Below are positions 1 to 9,384 of a stretch of 64,000 nt of DNA, piece after piece. The notes under the pieces were generated by a model. That model was not told where the DNA came from. It saw only the letters and a program-made list of their open reading frames with translations, and ran no database searches. A program made the translations under genes and the position numbers. The DNA is from Phytophthora vignae f. sp. vignae (lineage: Eukaryota; Oomycota; Peronosporomycetes; Peronosporales; Peronosporaceae): positions 310,001 to 374,000 of the forward strand of contig JABJUM010000024.1 of NCBI GenBank assembly GCA_016169955.1. The letters are read 5' to 3'. Position 1 is the stretch's first letter; each line of letters begins with the position of its first letter.

Positions 1-88
1 TCGTCGGCCTCCTCCGACGATCACCACCTGAGCCATCCTCTAGACTAGAGAAAGGAGTGGCTCCCTCCTCTCCTTCCTCCTGCCCCCG

Positions 89-2170
89 TCATTGCCGAGG
101 GGCCGGATTGCTCTGGGCCGCCGCGTTCAGCAAAGCTGGAGTCGCCTCGCGAAGCGCGGCCAACACGGGACATTGCATCACAGAGTGACCCTGGTCGTGG
201 CAGAAGACGCAGCCACTCGGGACCTGGGCACCACCAGCGGAGGCAGCCTGGCCGCCACCATTCTGGGGCGCGTCACACTCGACCGCGATGTGGCCGAAGG
301 CTCCACAGCGCCGACAGCTCATCGACGCGCGCTTGCACGTGGCGCGACCATGGCCCTTGAAGTTGCAACGGCCACACACAGGCGAACCGTCCTGCGTACG
401 ACTATCGTCGCCCATGCGAATGCCGCGGAACGGCTGGGCGTTCCCTTGTCCACGGCCACTTCCGACCGGCTGAGTGGCAGGAGTGGCTGCCACCACCGGC
501 GCTCGATTGCGGGGCGAGCGAGGGGGTTGCCACTGGCGCTGCACAAGTTGCTGCTGCCACTGCTGCTGCTGCTCCATAAAGTTCTTCATTTGCTCAGTCA
601 GGGCCTCGACCGCCGTCGTCGCAGGGGCCTTCTCCGACTTGTCCTTCTTCTTCATGGACTCGCTGTCCGAGAACTCGTCGTCCTCTTCGATCGGACGGTG
701 CATGTCCTTGAACACGAGCCATTCGCACGCCTCGGGAATGTCCGACGCGGGGCTCGCGTCCAAGGTCGCCAGCATGCGCTTGTTCCGCAGTCCTCGGCGG
801 AAGAGCTGGTACCGCATCTGCGGATTCGGGTAGTCGAGGGACTCGCACAGGTCCGAGACCCTGTCGCCCCACTCCTCCACGGACTCTCCGCGCTGCCTCT
901 TCGTGTTCTCCAGCAGCTCCCACAGCTCATCGGCCGTCCGGCTGAGGAACTGGTTGTGGAACCGTACCTTGAGCGTCCTGAACGACTTGATCCTCGAGTT
1001 GTTCCACCACCGGTCAGCCTCGCGGCCTCGCAGCTTCTGGCGGAACACCAGCAACCGGGACCGGTCCGGGAAACCGTCCGTGTGGTCCTCGAAGAGCTCC
1101 CAGAAGTCTCGCGCCTTCTCCACCGTGGCCGTGTCCGAGTGGAACATCGGGAGCACCTTCACGGCGTGCGAGACCATCGTAGACAGGTTGTAGGCACTCG
1201 GCGAAAGTCCACTGGCACCGCGCCAACTCGTCGACGGCGCAGTCGTCGGAGCTGGCGGAGCCGTACTCGCCACCGGCGGCCGACTCACAGTTGGACCCGT
1301 CGCGGACTGCATGGGCACGCCGCCACCGTGCGGCTTCGAGTACCCTGCCGGAGCACCGGCGAACTGCAACTTCTTCATCGGGGGAGGCGGCTTGGTGGGC
1401 GACTTCGTCACGCCTCCGCTCCCGCTCCACCCTCCATACTCGGGGGCCTTCCCCGAACCATGCTGGGCACTCCAGCTCCACCCAAATGCCGGGCGATCCG
1501 TTCGGCGCGCCTCAGGACCCGTGTAGCGGGTGATGAACCCGCTTGGGCCTCGTTGCGTCGGGATCGGTTCCTCCATCGCGTCGTGGTAGTCATCCTCCTC
1601 GTCGGCATACATCCCGTAGCCGTACCCATAGTCCACCGACTGACCGTAAGACTGGCCCAAGTCCGACTGTCCCATCGGACTCGAGACCGACGGCTCCGGC
1701 TCACCCTTCACGGTGGGCTCCACCTTCACCTCGGCCACGACCGGCGTCTTGACCTCGGACGCAGCGTCCGTCTTGATCGTAGGCGCCGTCTCCGTCTTGA
1801 CTGCCTCCTTATCTTCATACTCTTCGTCGTCTTCATCCTCCCGGAGCTCACGCATCACATCCGACACGGACGCTCCCTCTTCAGCATACTCAGCGGTCTT
1901 CCTCCACCGCTCCAAACTCTTCAACCCCTCTTCAACCGGGTCCGGCGCGCCCGCTCCAGCCGGGCTGGGCGGCGGCGGGTCCTTCTGCCGCTGGGACGGC
2001 GGCGGTGCAATCCCGATCATCGACATTCCAGCTGCCGGTGTCGAGTGCTTCTGCCGACGCCGTTCAGCACGCTCTGCTTCGGCCCGAGCGGCACGCTCTC
2101 TTGCTTCCTCTTCAGCCCGGCGGCGCGCTGCTTCCTCAGCACTGCCGCCTCTTCCTCCTTGTCCAGGCAT
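89..2170 (-). CDS. Gag polyprotein of an LTR retrotransposon (693 aa)
   Basis: Structural Gag of a Ty3/gypsy-like LTR retrotransposon; it would form the particle that packages element RNA. Visible parts in order: an Arg/Glu-rich N-terminus with a likely coiled coil (about residues 5-40), an acidic and proline-rich region, a retrotransposon-gag core starting near residue 355 (FWELFEDHTDG, then DRWWNN), a Gln-rich stretch, and three CCHC zinc knuckles of form CX2CX4HX4C near residues 599, 620 and 653. The frame is fully open, so this gag looks intact. The start is the first ATG after an upstream stop. Transcription is leftward, so any pol gene lies beyond the left window edge. It is a different family from the chromovirus at 38.3-44.2 kb, with no similarity outside the zinc-knuckle pattern. 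The long plus-strand ORF opposite is a GC-driven shadow. Confidence 0.9.
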   Translation of the reverse strand: MPGQGGRGGSAEEAARRRAEEEARERAARAEAERAERRRQKHSTPAAGMSMIGIAPPPSQRQKDPPPPSPAGAGAPDPVEEGLKSLERWRKTAEYAEEGASVSDVMRELREDEDDEEYEDKEAVKTETAPTIKTDAASEVKTPVVAEVKVEPTVKGEPEPSVSSPMGQSDLGQSYGQSVDYGYGYGMYADEEDDYHDAMEEPIPTQRGPSGFITRYTGPEARRTDRPAFGWSWSAQHGSGKAPEYGGWSGSGGVTKSPTKPPPPMKKLQFAGAPAGYSKPHGGGVPMQSATGPTVSRPPVASTAPPAPTTAPSTSWRGASGLSPSAYNLSTMVSHAVKVLPMFHSDTATVEKARDFWELFEDHTDGFPDRSRLLVFRQKLRGREADRWWNNSRIKSFRTLKVRFHNQFLSRTADELWELLENTKRQRGESVEEWGDRVSDLCESLDYPNPQMRYQLFRRGLRNKRMLATLDASPASDIPEACEWLVFKDMHRPIEEDDEFSDSESMKKKDKSEKAPATTAVEALTEQMKNFMEQQQQWQQQLVQRQWQPPRSPRNRAPVVAATPATQPVGSGRGQGNAQPFRGIRMGDDSRTQDGSPVCGRCNFKGHGRATCKRASMSCRRCGAFGHIAVECDAPQNGGGQAASAGGAQVPSGCVFCHDQGHSVMQCPVLAALREATPALLNAAAQSNPAPRQ

Positions 2171-3460
2171 CCTCTCTTCTCAGTTAACCGTTCTTGTTTC
2201 ACTCTCCTTGTCCGTTCCTTGTTCACTTGACCTCTTGCTCTTGACCATGCACACTTGGCTCTTGTGTCTACGTTACCTCTTTTGTCCTACTGGCCTGGAT
2301 CGCTGCCTTCACCGCTCCTCGTCGCTGCTTCTCCAGCGCGACACAAACTCGTGTGCGGACCCTGGGTCCTTCCTGAGCACACTTCAAACGTGAGGAGGGG
2401 GACGCGTCCTCCAGTCACCAGGTTCAGACGCTCGGCTCTTGACTCTGTTTCCGGGCACAGGCTCTCAGCACTGTTCACTCCACAGTCGGCAACACTACCC
2501 TGCTGCTTCTCCACCACGTCTCGCGAGTCGCTTTGTCGGACCGGTTTGGGGCCGGCCGCCGCTGTATAGGAGTAGTAAGTGCTGCCTGTGCTTATAGGTT
2601 TATGGGGCACAAATAGCAAGGAGATCACTAAGCTAAGTGCAATAAGTGTTCCTTACGACCTGTGTGGTCCTTTTAAGCAAAATTCACGACTGACCTTCCT
2701 TCTACTCCTACCTCTCTCTCTCTTCACCTGCAGATCCTTGCGTTTCAGCATCTTCGGCGGCCCAGCTCCCGCTCACCCCTCCCGAAGACTCGAACCGTCC
2801 AGCCCGACGACCCTCAAAGCCGTCTATCATGCCATCCGTCCCCGAGGTCCCTCCACGACGCCACGGGACACTTGATATCACCGAGGTACCTCCTCCGAGC
2901 AGCCCATGGGTCTCCAGCGTCTCGCCGACCCGGACCACGACCCGCACTTCCTTGCCCGTGGCCACCGCAGGTGGACCACCTCGGGGACACGTCACCGGCC
3001 ACGCAGAGTGGGAACCGCCCAGACCGTTCCGACTCGGGACAATATCAGCTTGTAGACTTTGAAGTTGAAGCGGCTGACTTCTCGCAAGATAGACTATGCG
3101 CTAGCGCCAACCAAGAGCAGCGGCAATGCTAACCATGAATTTAGTGTCGGTCTGGCAGGTCAAATGCCTGGCATCACTTCCCTCATCTTATGCTTCTGCT
3201 TCTATTCGTGCTGTATATGCTTGCAGATCGACGAGCTTGTCTTCGTCGTCCGCGTCTAACTTAGCATTTGCAAAATACCTGCCAGCAACGCAAGTTCCGC
3301 GCATTCGCTGCAATCTGTACGCTGGTCTGTACAGTAACAAATCTTTAGAAGCGAAATCTGTCGAGTTGGTGTCGGCGAGAAGTTGTCTACTGTAGAAGAT
3401 CCTAACAGGCAGTTTGCTAACGTTTTGCGTTAGCTACACAATTAGTGTTTGTGCGAGCAC
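2171..3460 (-). other. Gene-poor stretch upstream of gag; probable 5' leader and LTR
   Basis: By position this should hold the untranslated leader and 5' LTR of the minus-strand retrotransposon whose gag starts at 2170. A TATA-like cctataagc lies on the minus strand near 2590-2600. The second LTR is outside the window, so the boundary cannot be set, and no TGG-type primer-binding site was recognised. The plus-strand ORF at 2829-3062 has no recognisable motif. Confidence 0.35.
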
Positions 3461-3462
3461 TA

Positions 3463-3590
3463 CACCTTTTGCCGCCCATTCTTGGGTTAATCCCCGGCCA
3501 AATTTGGCGTCACCATTTTTTGGGTACACCAAAAGTATCCAAAATCAGAAGTACCACTGTATTATCTCAATCAAAGTTGGCTAATCCCCA
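3463..3590 (+). repeat. Left TIR of the Tc1/mariner element
   Basis: This is the inverted copy of 4931-5058, with three mismatches over 128 bp as read by eye. Confidence 0.9.
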
Positions 3591-3735
3591 TTCGATGTCG
3601 TTAAAATTGACGAGATTCTGACCATTCATCGGCGCGCTGCGCAAACGCTTTCGCGCGCGCGCGAAATGGCCTACCGACGCGTTGAATGAAGCGCGCTTCA
3701 TGGTCTCATTCCTCATTCTTCCCTCAGCTCCACAG

Positions 3736-4895
3736 ATGTCCACTCAAGCAACCTTCGCCCGTCACACCCCCGAGGAACGCCGCCGCGTCTTGGACGCCTT
3801 CCAGAGCGGCGGCGACTGGCGCACCATCGCCCAGCACAACGGGTTGGCGCGGTCCACGGCCGAGTACCTCGTGCAGCACGGCCGAGTCGACCATCTTCCC
3901 CGTGGGGGCGCGCGGGTCACGAAGGTGACCACGGAGATCAAGACGGCCCTTGAGCTCTGGCTCAACGAGTGCTGCTCGTATACGCTGGGCACGTTGCGGG
4001 CTATGGTGTACGAGGACTTCGGAGTGCGCCTCTCCGAGACGACCATCTCTCGCCACCTTAAAGGCATGCTCTTCACGGTGAAGCAGGTGAGATGTTATAA
4101 TTGCTATCGTTCTCTATGTATTTACGATTAACACATTGCTATTGTGTACAGACGCGTATTGAGCCGACCACCTGCAACAGCCTCACGAACAAAGAGAAGC
4201 GCAAAGTGTTCGCCGAAGCTCTTGTCGAGCACCAAGAAGAAGGTGATTTCATTGTGTATTTTGATGAAACTAACTTCAATCTGTACACGAAGCGCACGCG
4301 TGGGCGCGCGAAGAAGGGCAAGCGCGCCATCGAAAAGTTGCCACCTTCCAAGGGAGCCAACTTGCAGATCCAGTGCGCGGTTTCGTCGGCGATTGGTGTG
4401 GTCGCGTACCGAACCCACCGCGGCAGCATCACCATGCAGACCAACGCCGACTTCGTGGAGCTACTCTACGACGAGATCAAGGAGCTGGACGTGTACAAGG
4501 AGGAATACCACGACAAGAAGATTGTCGTGGTATTCGACAACGCTCCTGCGCACTCGCAGACAGAGACGCTCGTCCCCAAGCACGACGACCTGGTCTTGCT
4601 GCGCCTGGGGCCGTACAGCCCCATGTGCAACCCGATTGAGAACTGTTTCAGTTCTCTCAAAGCCAACATCAAGCAATACCTCGCGCTGGCGAGGGACGAG
4701 ATGTCCACGCCCATGACGCAGCTCGGCGGCGGTGTCCAGATCTCGAAGACGGAAGCGCGCATGCGTCTTCTCGAGCGCGCTGCTCACGTCTCGATGCCCC
4801 GCATCACTCAGTGCATGGTGCAGAAGATGGAGCTGCATGCGTCCAAGTTCGTGAACGCCGCGATCCGCATGGAAGACATGCAGTACGGAGCGTAA
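3736..4895 (+). CDS. Tc1/mariner-type transposase, one intron (364 aa)
   Basis: Cut-and-paste DDE transposase. Exon 1 is 3736-4086 and exon 2 is 4152-4895; the 65-bp intron (GTGAGA...TACAG) keeps phase 0. The N-terminal part carries a helix-turn-helix for TIR binding (HTPEERRRVLDAF, then RSTAEYLVQHG) and a second one around residues 90-112. The catalytic triad is visible: D155 (YFDETNF), D246 (VFDNAPAH) and E280 (NPIENC), with 33 residues between the last two by my count. I chose ATG 3736, which opens the HTH-like part; in-frame ATGs at 3682 and 3700 would add up to 18 residues. No frameshift or stop was found. It is centred between the TIRs, which supports an autonomous copy. Confidence 0.9.
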
Positions 4896-4930
4896 GGAAC
4901 TACCCTGTTAAGGAACTACCCTGTTTTGAT

Positions 4931-5058
4931 TGGGGATTAGCCAACTTTGATTGAGATAATACAGTGGTTCTTCTGATTTTGGATACTTTTGGTGTACCCA
5001 AAAAATGGTCATGCCAAATTTGGCCGGGGATTAACCCAAGAATGGGCGGCAAAAGGTG
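4931..5058 (-). repeat. Right TIR of the Tc1/mariner element
   Basis: This is the inverted copy of 3463-3590. It ends at the TA target duplication at 5059-5060. Confidence 0.9.
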
Positions 5059-5060
5059 TA

Positions 5061-5454
5061 GTACAGTACCAATGAAATGCAGCTCGTGTATCTATTTAGT
5101 ACATACACTCCCGAAGACACAGGAACTGTGATCTTTCGGACGTGTAGATGGTGTTGTTCCCTGGACTGCACTCGACGGTGAATGTGAGGGACCTTGGCAC
5201 CTTCTGGCACGCCCAGAGTTAGCTTGGTCTCCTGCGAGGAGAGCTCAATAGCAGCCATATGACAAACATGGCGAACGTCGCGCTATGAGAGACCGGACGA
5301 TATTTGAACCACGACAGGATCTCATGACATGTGATTAAAGATACTTCAAGTCCGTTGTTGATCGACTACGTGGACACACACTGGTCGCTCCTTCTGGAAG
5401 CTCAAAGGCTCTCGCTGAGCTGCGGATTACTATTTGGCTAAAGGGGTAACTGAC
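5061..5454. other. Intergenic stretch, nothing recognised
   Basis: This is the spacer between the Tc1/mariner right end and the hypothetical gene. A 75-codon minus-strand ORF (5031-5258) starts in the spacer and ends inside the TIR. It could be a host gene cut by the insertion, but it shows no motif. Confidence 0.4.
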
Positions 5455-6225
5455 TCAAACCCACTGGTTCTTGACGATGTACAGGCGGCCGTCGATCACG
5501 GTCTTCCGGTACGGGAGGTGGCGCGTTACTTCAGCGTCTTCGTCGTCGCTGTCGTTGAGAGGCAGAGCGTTGACCAGCAGCAGTCGCTCGTGGCCACCAC
5601 AACTCGACTCGGCGAATCCACATTGGCTCGGCTTCCTCTTGGTTTGACGTTCATCGAGAGAAAACTCCGAACGCTGAACCTCCTTGCGTCGCTCTTCCTC
5701 CAAGTCGGTGACGGAAGACAGCGAGCTCGCAATGCTGGACCCGGAGAAGGCGGACGAGCGCGGAGTGGAGAGAGGACGCTTGAGATCTTGGCTCTTCCGT
5801 GGTCCCGAGGGGTGATGGCTGGATGGTGTTGTGTCGGTCGCAGCAGACGCCACCTTGGAGCGGTTCCTCCAGGCCGTCAGCTCTTGCTGGGCAACCGTGT
5901 AGCATCCTCGAAGCGTTCTCGTCGCTCTCTCCGTAGCTTGACCTCTCCACTGCGTGAACTGGTGACGACGGACCGCAAACTCTCGTCGTTTTCCGTCAAA
6001 TCGCAGCCTTACGCGCTTCCTTCCGAGTGTTGTCGGCCGATCAGCACTAGCTTCTCCCTGGTCTCGCTCCGAAAAGCTGTCGTCTAACACGCAGATCTCG
6101 CTGTCGATCCGAGTCGCCTCCGCTGCCTCTGGCGCTTCTTCGCTCGACGCGCGGTTCCTCTGTCGCTTCGACCGAGCTAGCTGCACCATTGCTCGTAATG
6201 CCACCACGGGGCCTACCATCCGCAT
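5455..6225 (-). CDS. Hypothetical protein, basic and Ser-rich (about 256 aa)
   Basis: I do not recognise this protein. The frame is open up to 6459, but the N-terminal 78 residues of that ORF look non-coding and end only 8 bp from the next gene. I therefore prefer the ATG at 6225, which opens MRMVGPVVALRAMVQLARSK. What can be seen is an Arg/Lys-rich central block (RKRVRLRFDGKRR, around residues 70-82 from this start), a Ser-rich low-complexity linker, an acidic DSDDEDAE patch, and a C-terminus ending YIVKNQWV. There is no clear signal peptide or catalytic motif from this start. If the 6459 start is real, a hydrophobic stretch (LIYVMVVAFV) near residue 20 could be a signal anchor. It follows the VPS9 gene head to tail on the same strand. 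Confidence 0.5.
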   Translation of the reverse strand: MRMVGPVVALRAMVQLARSKRQRNRASSEEAPEAAEATRIDSEICVLDDSFSERDQGEASADRPTTLGRKRVRLRFDGKRREFAVRRHQFTQWRGQATERATRTLRGCYTVAQQELTAWRNRSKVASAATDTTPSSHHPSGPRKSQDLKRPLSTPRSSAFSGSSIASSLSSVTDLEEERRKEVQRSEFSLDERQTKRKPSQCGFAESSCGGHERLLLVNALPLNDSDDEDAEVTRHLPYRKTVIDGRLYIVKNQWV

Positions 6226-6466
6226 GCTGGACGGGGTGTTGTCAGCTTGGCCAATGAAAGCGGAGTGATGCCGAGCACGAATAAGGATCTGGAGGAAAGG
6301 ACGCAATGCAGGAGACTTGGTTTGGGGGCTTTCGCAAGCCAATACAGGCGGCACTCTCTGTAGACAGGAGCAAGACGATACAAAGGCAACAACCATGACG
6401 TAGATAAGCACGCACTGATCAAAATTCCATACTGAGTTGGCGTTACCTGAAGCGCGCACTAGAAAT

Positions 6467-8116
6467 CTACGCGAGCATTGCTAGGCGCTTGGCGCGGATT
6501 TCCAGTACGTTCGGTAGACGCAGCGATTCTTCCTCATTCTCGGCTTTGCTGGCACCGTGATGTGAAACCATTTGCTTTCGCCTTTCAGTTTGAAGAGCTG
6601 TGGCGGTGCCATTCGGAGGTTCTCCACTTGTACTGCCACTGCTGGCGTTACTCGCCACTTCGTGGTCCAGTTCACGACGCACGCCACGTTGTCGAAGATT
6701 CTCCTTGCTCCGACGCAGCCCTTCGTCGAACTCCTCAGCTGAGATCGTGAGCAGAGATCCGTCCACTTCTTCGAGAAACGCCACGCTCGACACCAAGTGC
6801 GTGAAGAAGTAGCCAGGCTCGGACACCAACTTGCTCGGACTCCGGTACTCCAAGATGTAGGCGACGTTGCGCTTGAGCTCCGACGGGTTGGCGCGCAACA
6901 CGACGTAGATCAGCGCGGGCAAAAACTCGTCCGCGGACGGGAACCTTCCTCCATTCTGCGACTTGAGGAAGATCGTCAGCTCCTGGCACACGCGCAGCAC
7001 GGCGTCCATCTTGCGTCGAGGGCTGGGACACAGCGTCATCGCTTCCAATTGGCTCGCCAAGCGCAGCCACGTTTGCTCCTGCTCTTCGGTCTTCGGCACG
7101 GGCAAGTCGAGATGCTTGAAGGTGACGAAGCCCAGCAGACTCAGACGTTCGTGAAGCGCTTCATCTTGCCGCGCAACCTCATCGGACGGCGTCAGCGTCT
7201 TGGCGTAGAGCTTCTCCATCAAGAACGCCTCCAGCACCTCGTGCAGCAGGTCTACCCCATACTCGTCTCTCACGTGCAGGAACCTGCTCTGTGCCTGCTT
7301 CTGCGTCTGCACCTGTAACTCGTCACCTTCTTCATCTCCATGCAGCAGCTTCCTGAGCTTGCCACTGTGCTTGATCTGCTCCACGAGCTTCTTCACGAAG
7401 TCCTGCACCTTCCCTCCGGGTCGGTCTCTGGTGGCGATGGCTCTCAGCATCTGCGGCAGGTCCCAGAGCTCCGCGCGCTTGACGAACGACTGGATGCGGT
7501 ACACCAGCTCGGCCGCCTGCGCGTTCTTCAGCAGCGCCACGAGCTCCCTGAAGCCCACCAGAAAGGCCATCTCCCGGTCGTGGCCCGTCAGCTTCCTCGT
7601 CCGCGGGCTGTGCGAGCGCTGCCACTGATCCAGCAGCGCCTCCTGCTCGCGCAGCTCCTGGAACAGAGTACAGTAGCGTCTGGCGGTGCTCTGAGCGTCT
7701 GCAGCAGCCTCGGTCGTCTCCTCCGTCAGCTGCATGTCGTTGGCTAAGATCTTGAGCTTGAGCTCGTCCAGACTGGCGAAAAACCTGCTCAGCTCCTCGT
7801 TGACGCCCTCCAGAGCGTCACGACAATGGCTGGGAATCGCTGCAGCTGCTAAGGAGCCTGGGAACTCGCTGGAACTTGTTGGAAGCGCCTGGTTTCGTCG
7901 ATCTTCGGCTCCATCGATCCAGGACACACGATTTGTTCTCGCAGCCAGCAATAACTCGCTCCGCCGCTGCTCAGACAGAACGTAGGACGGCGTGGAGGGT
8001 ACAGCCGGAACCGCCGTGATCTCAGCGTTTTGGGATGATCGGCGAGACGCATCCGCGTGCTCTGCAGCCGACGCACTCGACGACTTCGCGCCGCCGCCGA
8101 GACCCCAGAACATCAT
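6467..8116 (-). CDS. VPS9-domain Rab5-type guanine nucleotide exchange factor
   Basis: Predicted activator of Rab5-family GTPases, acting on early endosomes and in vesicle fusion. The VPS9 domain spans about residues 340-455. It contains SPRRKMDAVLRVCQEL, the ADEFLPALIYVVLRANP block with the conserved Asp that contacts the GTPase, and GYFFTHLVSSVAFLE with the conserved Tyr of Rabex-5-like exchange factors. The N-terminal third is Ser/Ala-rich, then probably coiled-coil (ELSRFFASLDELKLKILAND and following). The ORF runs up to 8185, but I chose the MMFWGLGGG start at 8116 because the upstream 23 codons look like leader. The gene is intronless as read, giving about 549 aa. It is divergent from EMC5 with only about 150 bp between starts. 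The partner Rab cannot be told from sequence. Confidence 0.85.
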   Translation of the reverse strand: MMFWGLGGGAKSSSASAAEHADASRRSSQNAEITAVPAVPSTPSYVLSEQRRSELLLAARTNRVSWIDGAEDRRNQALPTSSSEFPGSLAAAAIPSHCRDALEGVNEELSRFFASLDELKLKILANDMQLTEETTEAAADAQSTARRYCTLFQELREQEALLDQWQRSHSPRTRKLTGHDREMAFLVGFRELVALLKNAQAAELVYRIQSFVKRAELWDLPQMLRAIATRDRPGGKVQDFVKKLVEQIKHSGKLRKLLHGDEEGDELQVQTQKQAQSRFLHVRDEYGVDLLHEVLEAFLMEKLYAKTLTPSDEVARQDEALHERLSLLGFVTFKHLDLPVPKTEEQEQTWLRLASQLEAMTLCPSPRRKMDAVLRVCQELTIFLKSQNGGRFPSADEFLPALIYVVLRANPSELKRNVAYILEYRSPSKLVSEPGYFFTHLVSSVAFLEEVDGSLLTISAEEFDEGLRRSKENLRQRGVRRELDHEVASNASSGSTSGEPPNGTATALQTERRKQMVSHHGASKAENEEESLRLPNVLEIRAKRLAMLA

Positions 8117-8267
8117 CGAGATGACGGATACCTTTTGACGATGGATACTTTTGGAAGCGATATGTATAAGATATGAGGTGCTCAAATATAATCTTTAACA
8201 TCCCCGTGCTGTTAAGTAACCAAGTGCTACACACCAAAAGGTGACGTATTTTTCACCTTGACGCACG
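8117..8267. promoter_or_regulatory. Short divergent promoter between the VPS9 GEF and EMC5 genes
   Basis: About 150 bp separate the two start codons, so both promoters and 5' leaders must share this stretch. No convincing TATA box was seen. This is inferred from gene layout only. Confidence 0.5.
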
Positions 8268-8848
8268 ATGGCGTTCTTCGGCAAGCTACTGATCGCTGTG
8301 GGCGCGCTGCTGCTGGTGCACGCGGGCTACTACTCGGTGCAGTGTACGCTCCCGTCCTTCCTCTCTCTAACGCTATCTCTTTCCCCTCATTTAACGCTGT
8401 ATTAACCGCGTTATGCCCCCCCCCCCCCAGATGAGTCGTACGTGAAGCTGACGGAGACGGCGGACGCGCAGATGCCGCCCTTCGAGGTGCGTTTTCGACC
8501 AATTGGAGAGGGTGAAAGTGGTGAGACCAGGCTGATGATTGGCTGAAATATCTATATTTCTGCCGCTGCAGGTCGTCGTGGAGCTCGTGGCGTCCTTCCT
8601 CATCTCGCTGGTGGGCGTACTGCTCACGTCCGGGGAGATTCTGCCCATCCGGTCCAACGACGCGATGCACTCGAGGTGCGGCCTTGAAAGTTTGGCGGTA
8701 AATGGGGAACATTTGAGCTCAGGAGACTGAATTTTGTGTTGGTTGGGGGCTTTGGTGCTGCAGGTCGCTGGCCACCGTCGTCTCGAGCCCGGACTTCCAC
8801 GTGTTCAACCACCGCGGCAAGGCGCTGCACAAGCGCATTATTTCATAG
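8268..8848 (+). CDS. EMC5: ER membrane protein complex subunit 5 (EMC5/MMGT-like), four exons, 106 aa
   Basis: Small subunit of the ER membrane complex, which inserts tail-anchored and multipass membrane proteins. The exons are 8268-8343, 8431-8486, 8572-8675 and 8764-8848; all three introns are GT-AG and the joined frame is unbroken. The protein has two membrane segments, about residues 5-25 (LLIAVGALLLVHAGYYSVQ) and 45-65 (VVVELVASFLISLVGVLLTSG). Family hallmarks are SYVKLTE after the first segment, the GE(I/F) motif after the second, and a C-terminal FHVFNHRGKAL close to the FYVFNHRGR of animal EMC5/MMGT1. The length matches the family. Each exon is too short to stand out as an ORF. Intron 1 ends in a run of about 13 C before its CAG acceptor, which may be length-variable. 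Confidence 0.9.
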
Positions 8849-9384
8849 AGAGGAGGCATGTGCCATAGCTGGAGGAAACTCTTTTCGAGGTTTCCAGTCT
8901 GCAACACTCAGTCGACGCAGGCGATATCGTAGGTACACTTGCTCAACACGGCTACGTTAGATGGATGAAGTGCACTGCTTTCAGCCGCCAGTCCAGAAAG
9001 ACGAGTGTGTGCCAGATATTCCAGCCATGATGCGCGAATCACTTCCTGTAACCTTGCTTTAGCGCTTGCTCAGCAATTTCTCACACGTCACATATTGCCG
9101 TGCTAATCTTACTGCCCGTGCCGTGTCACAATTAGCCACTGGCCTGAAGTTTTGTCGTGGTGTCGAATGCGTCGAGAGTGTGGAGCGTGAGTTCGGACGC
9201 AGGAGCGTTCAGCATCCCCAGTATGAGGATGCTGGGGTGTCGGTCTCGGTCCCTGGCTCCCTCTGGCTTCTCCTCCTTGGCGCTCGCCTTCTACCTGCCA
9301 TTCTACTACTGGGACGGCTTGGCCAACGCCAACTCATTGCAGGACCTTCAGCAAGAGCGACAGCGGCAACGGCAACAACCGAAA
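8849..9384. other. Intergenic stretch / 5' region of the M28 copy A gene
   Basis: This holds the EMC5 3' end and the upstream region of M28 copy A. The copy A frame is open back to ATG 9157, but the other copies start near the equivalent of 9385. Nothing else was recognised. Confidence 0.4.

Larger units (their letters stand above)
3463..5058 (+). mobile_element. Complete Tc1/mariner-type DNA transposon (about 1.6 kb)
   Basis: The element is bounded by 128-bp terminal inverted repeats and flanked by TA dinucleotides (3461-3462 and 5059-5060), the target duplication of the Tc1/mariner superfamily. The ends begin CACCTTTTGCCGCCC. It contains one spliced transposase gene with an unbroken frame. 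Nearly identical TIRs plus an intact transposase suggest recent, possibly ongoing activity. Confidence 0.93.

Noticed and set aside
92..2230. 712-codon plus-strand ORF opposite gag
   Set aside because: It lies wholly antisense to a well-supported Gag with zinc knuckles; the composition is Arg/Leu/His-rich and it has no motif. It is a GC-driven shadow.
5031..5258. 75-codon minus-strand ORF at the Tc1/mariner right flank
   Set aside because: Its C-terminal part is TIR sequence; the N-terminal part has no recognisable domain, so a gene cut by the insertion is possible but unsupported.
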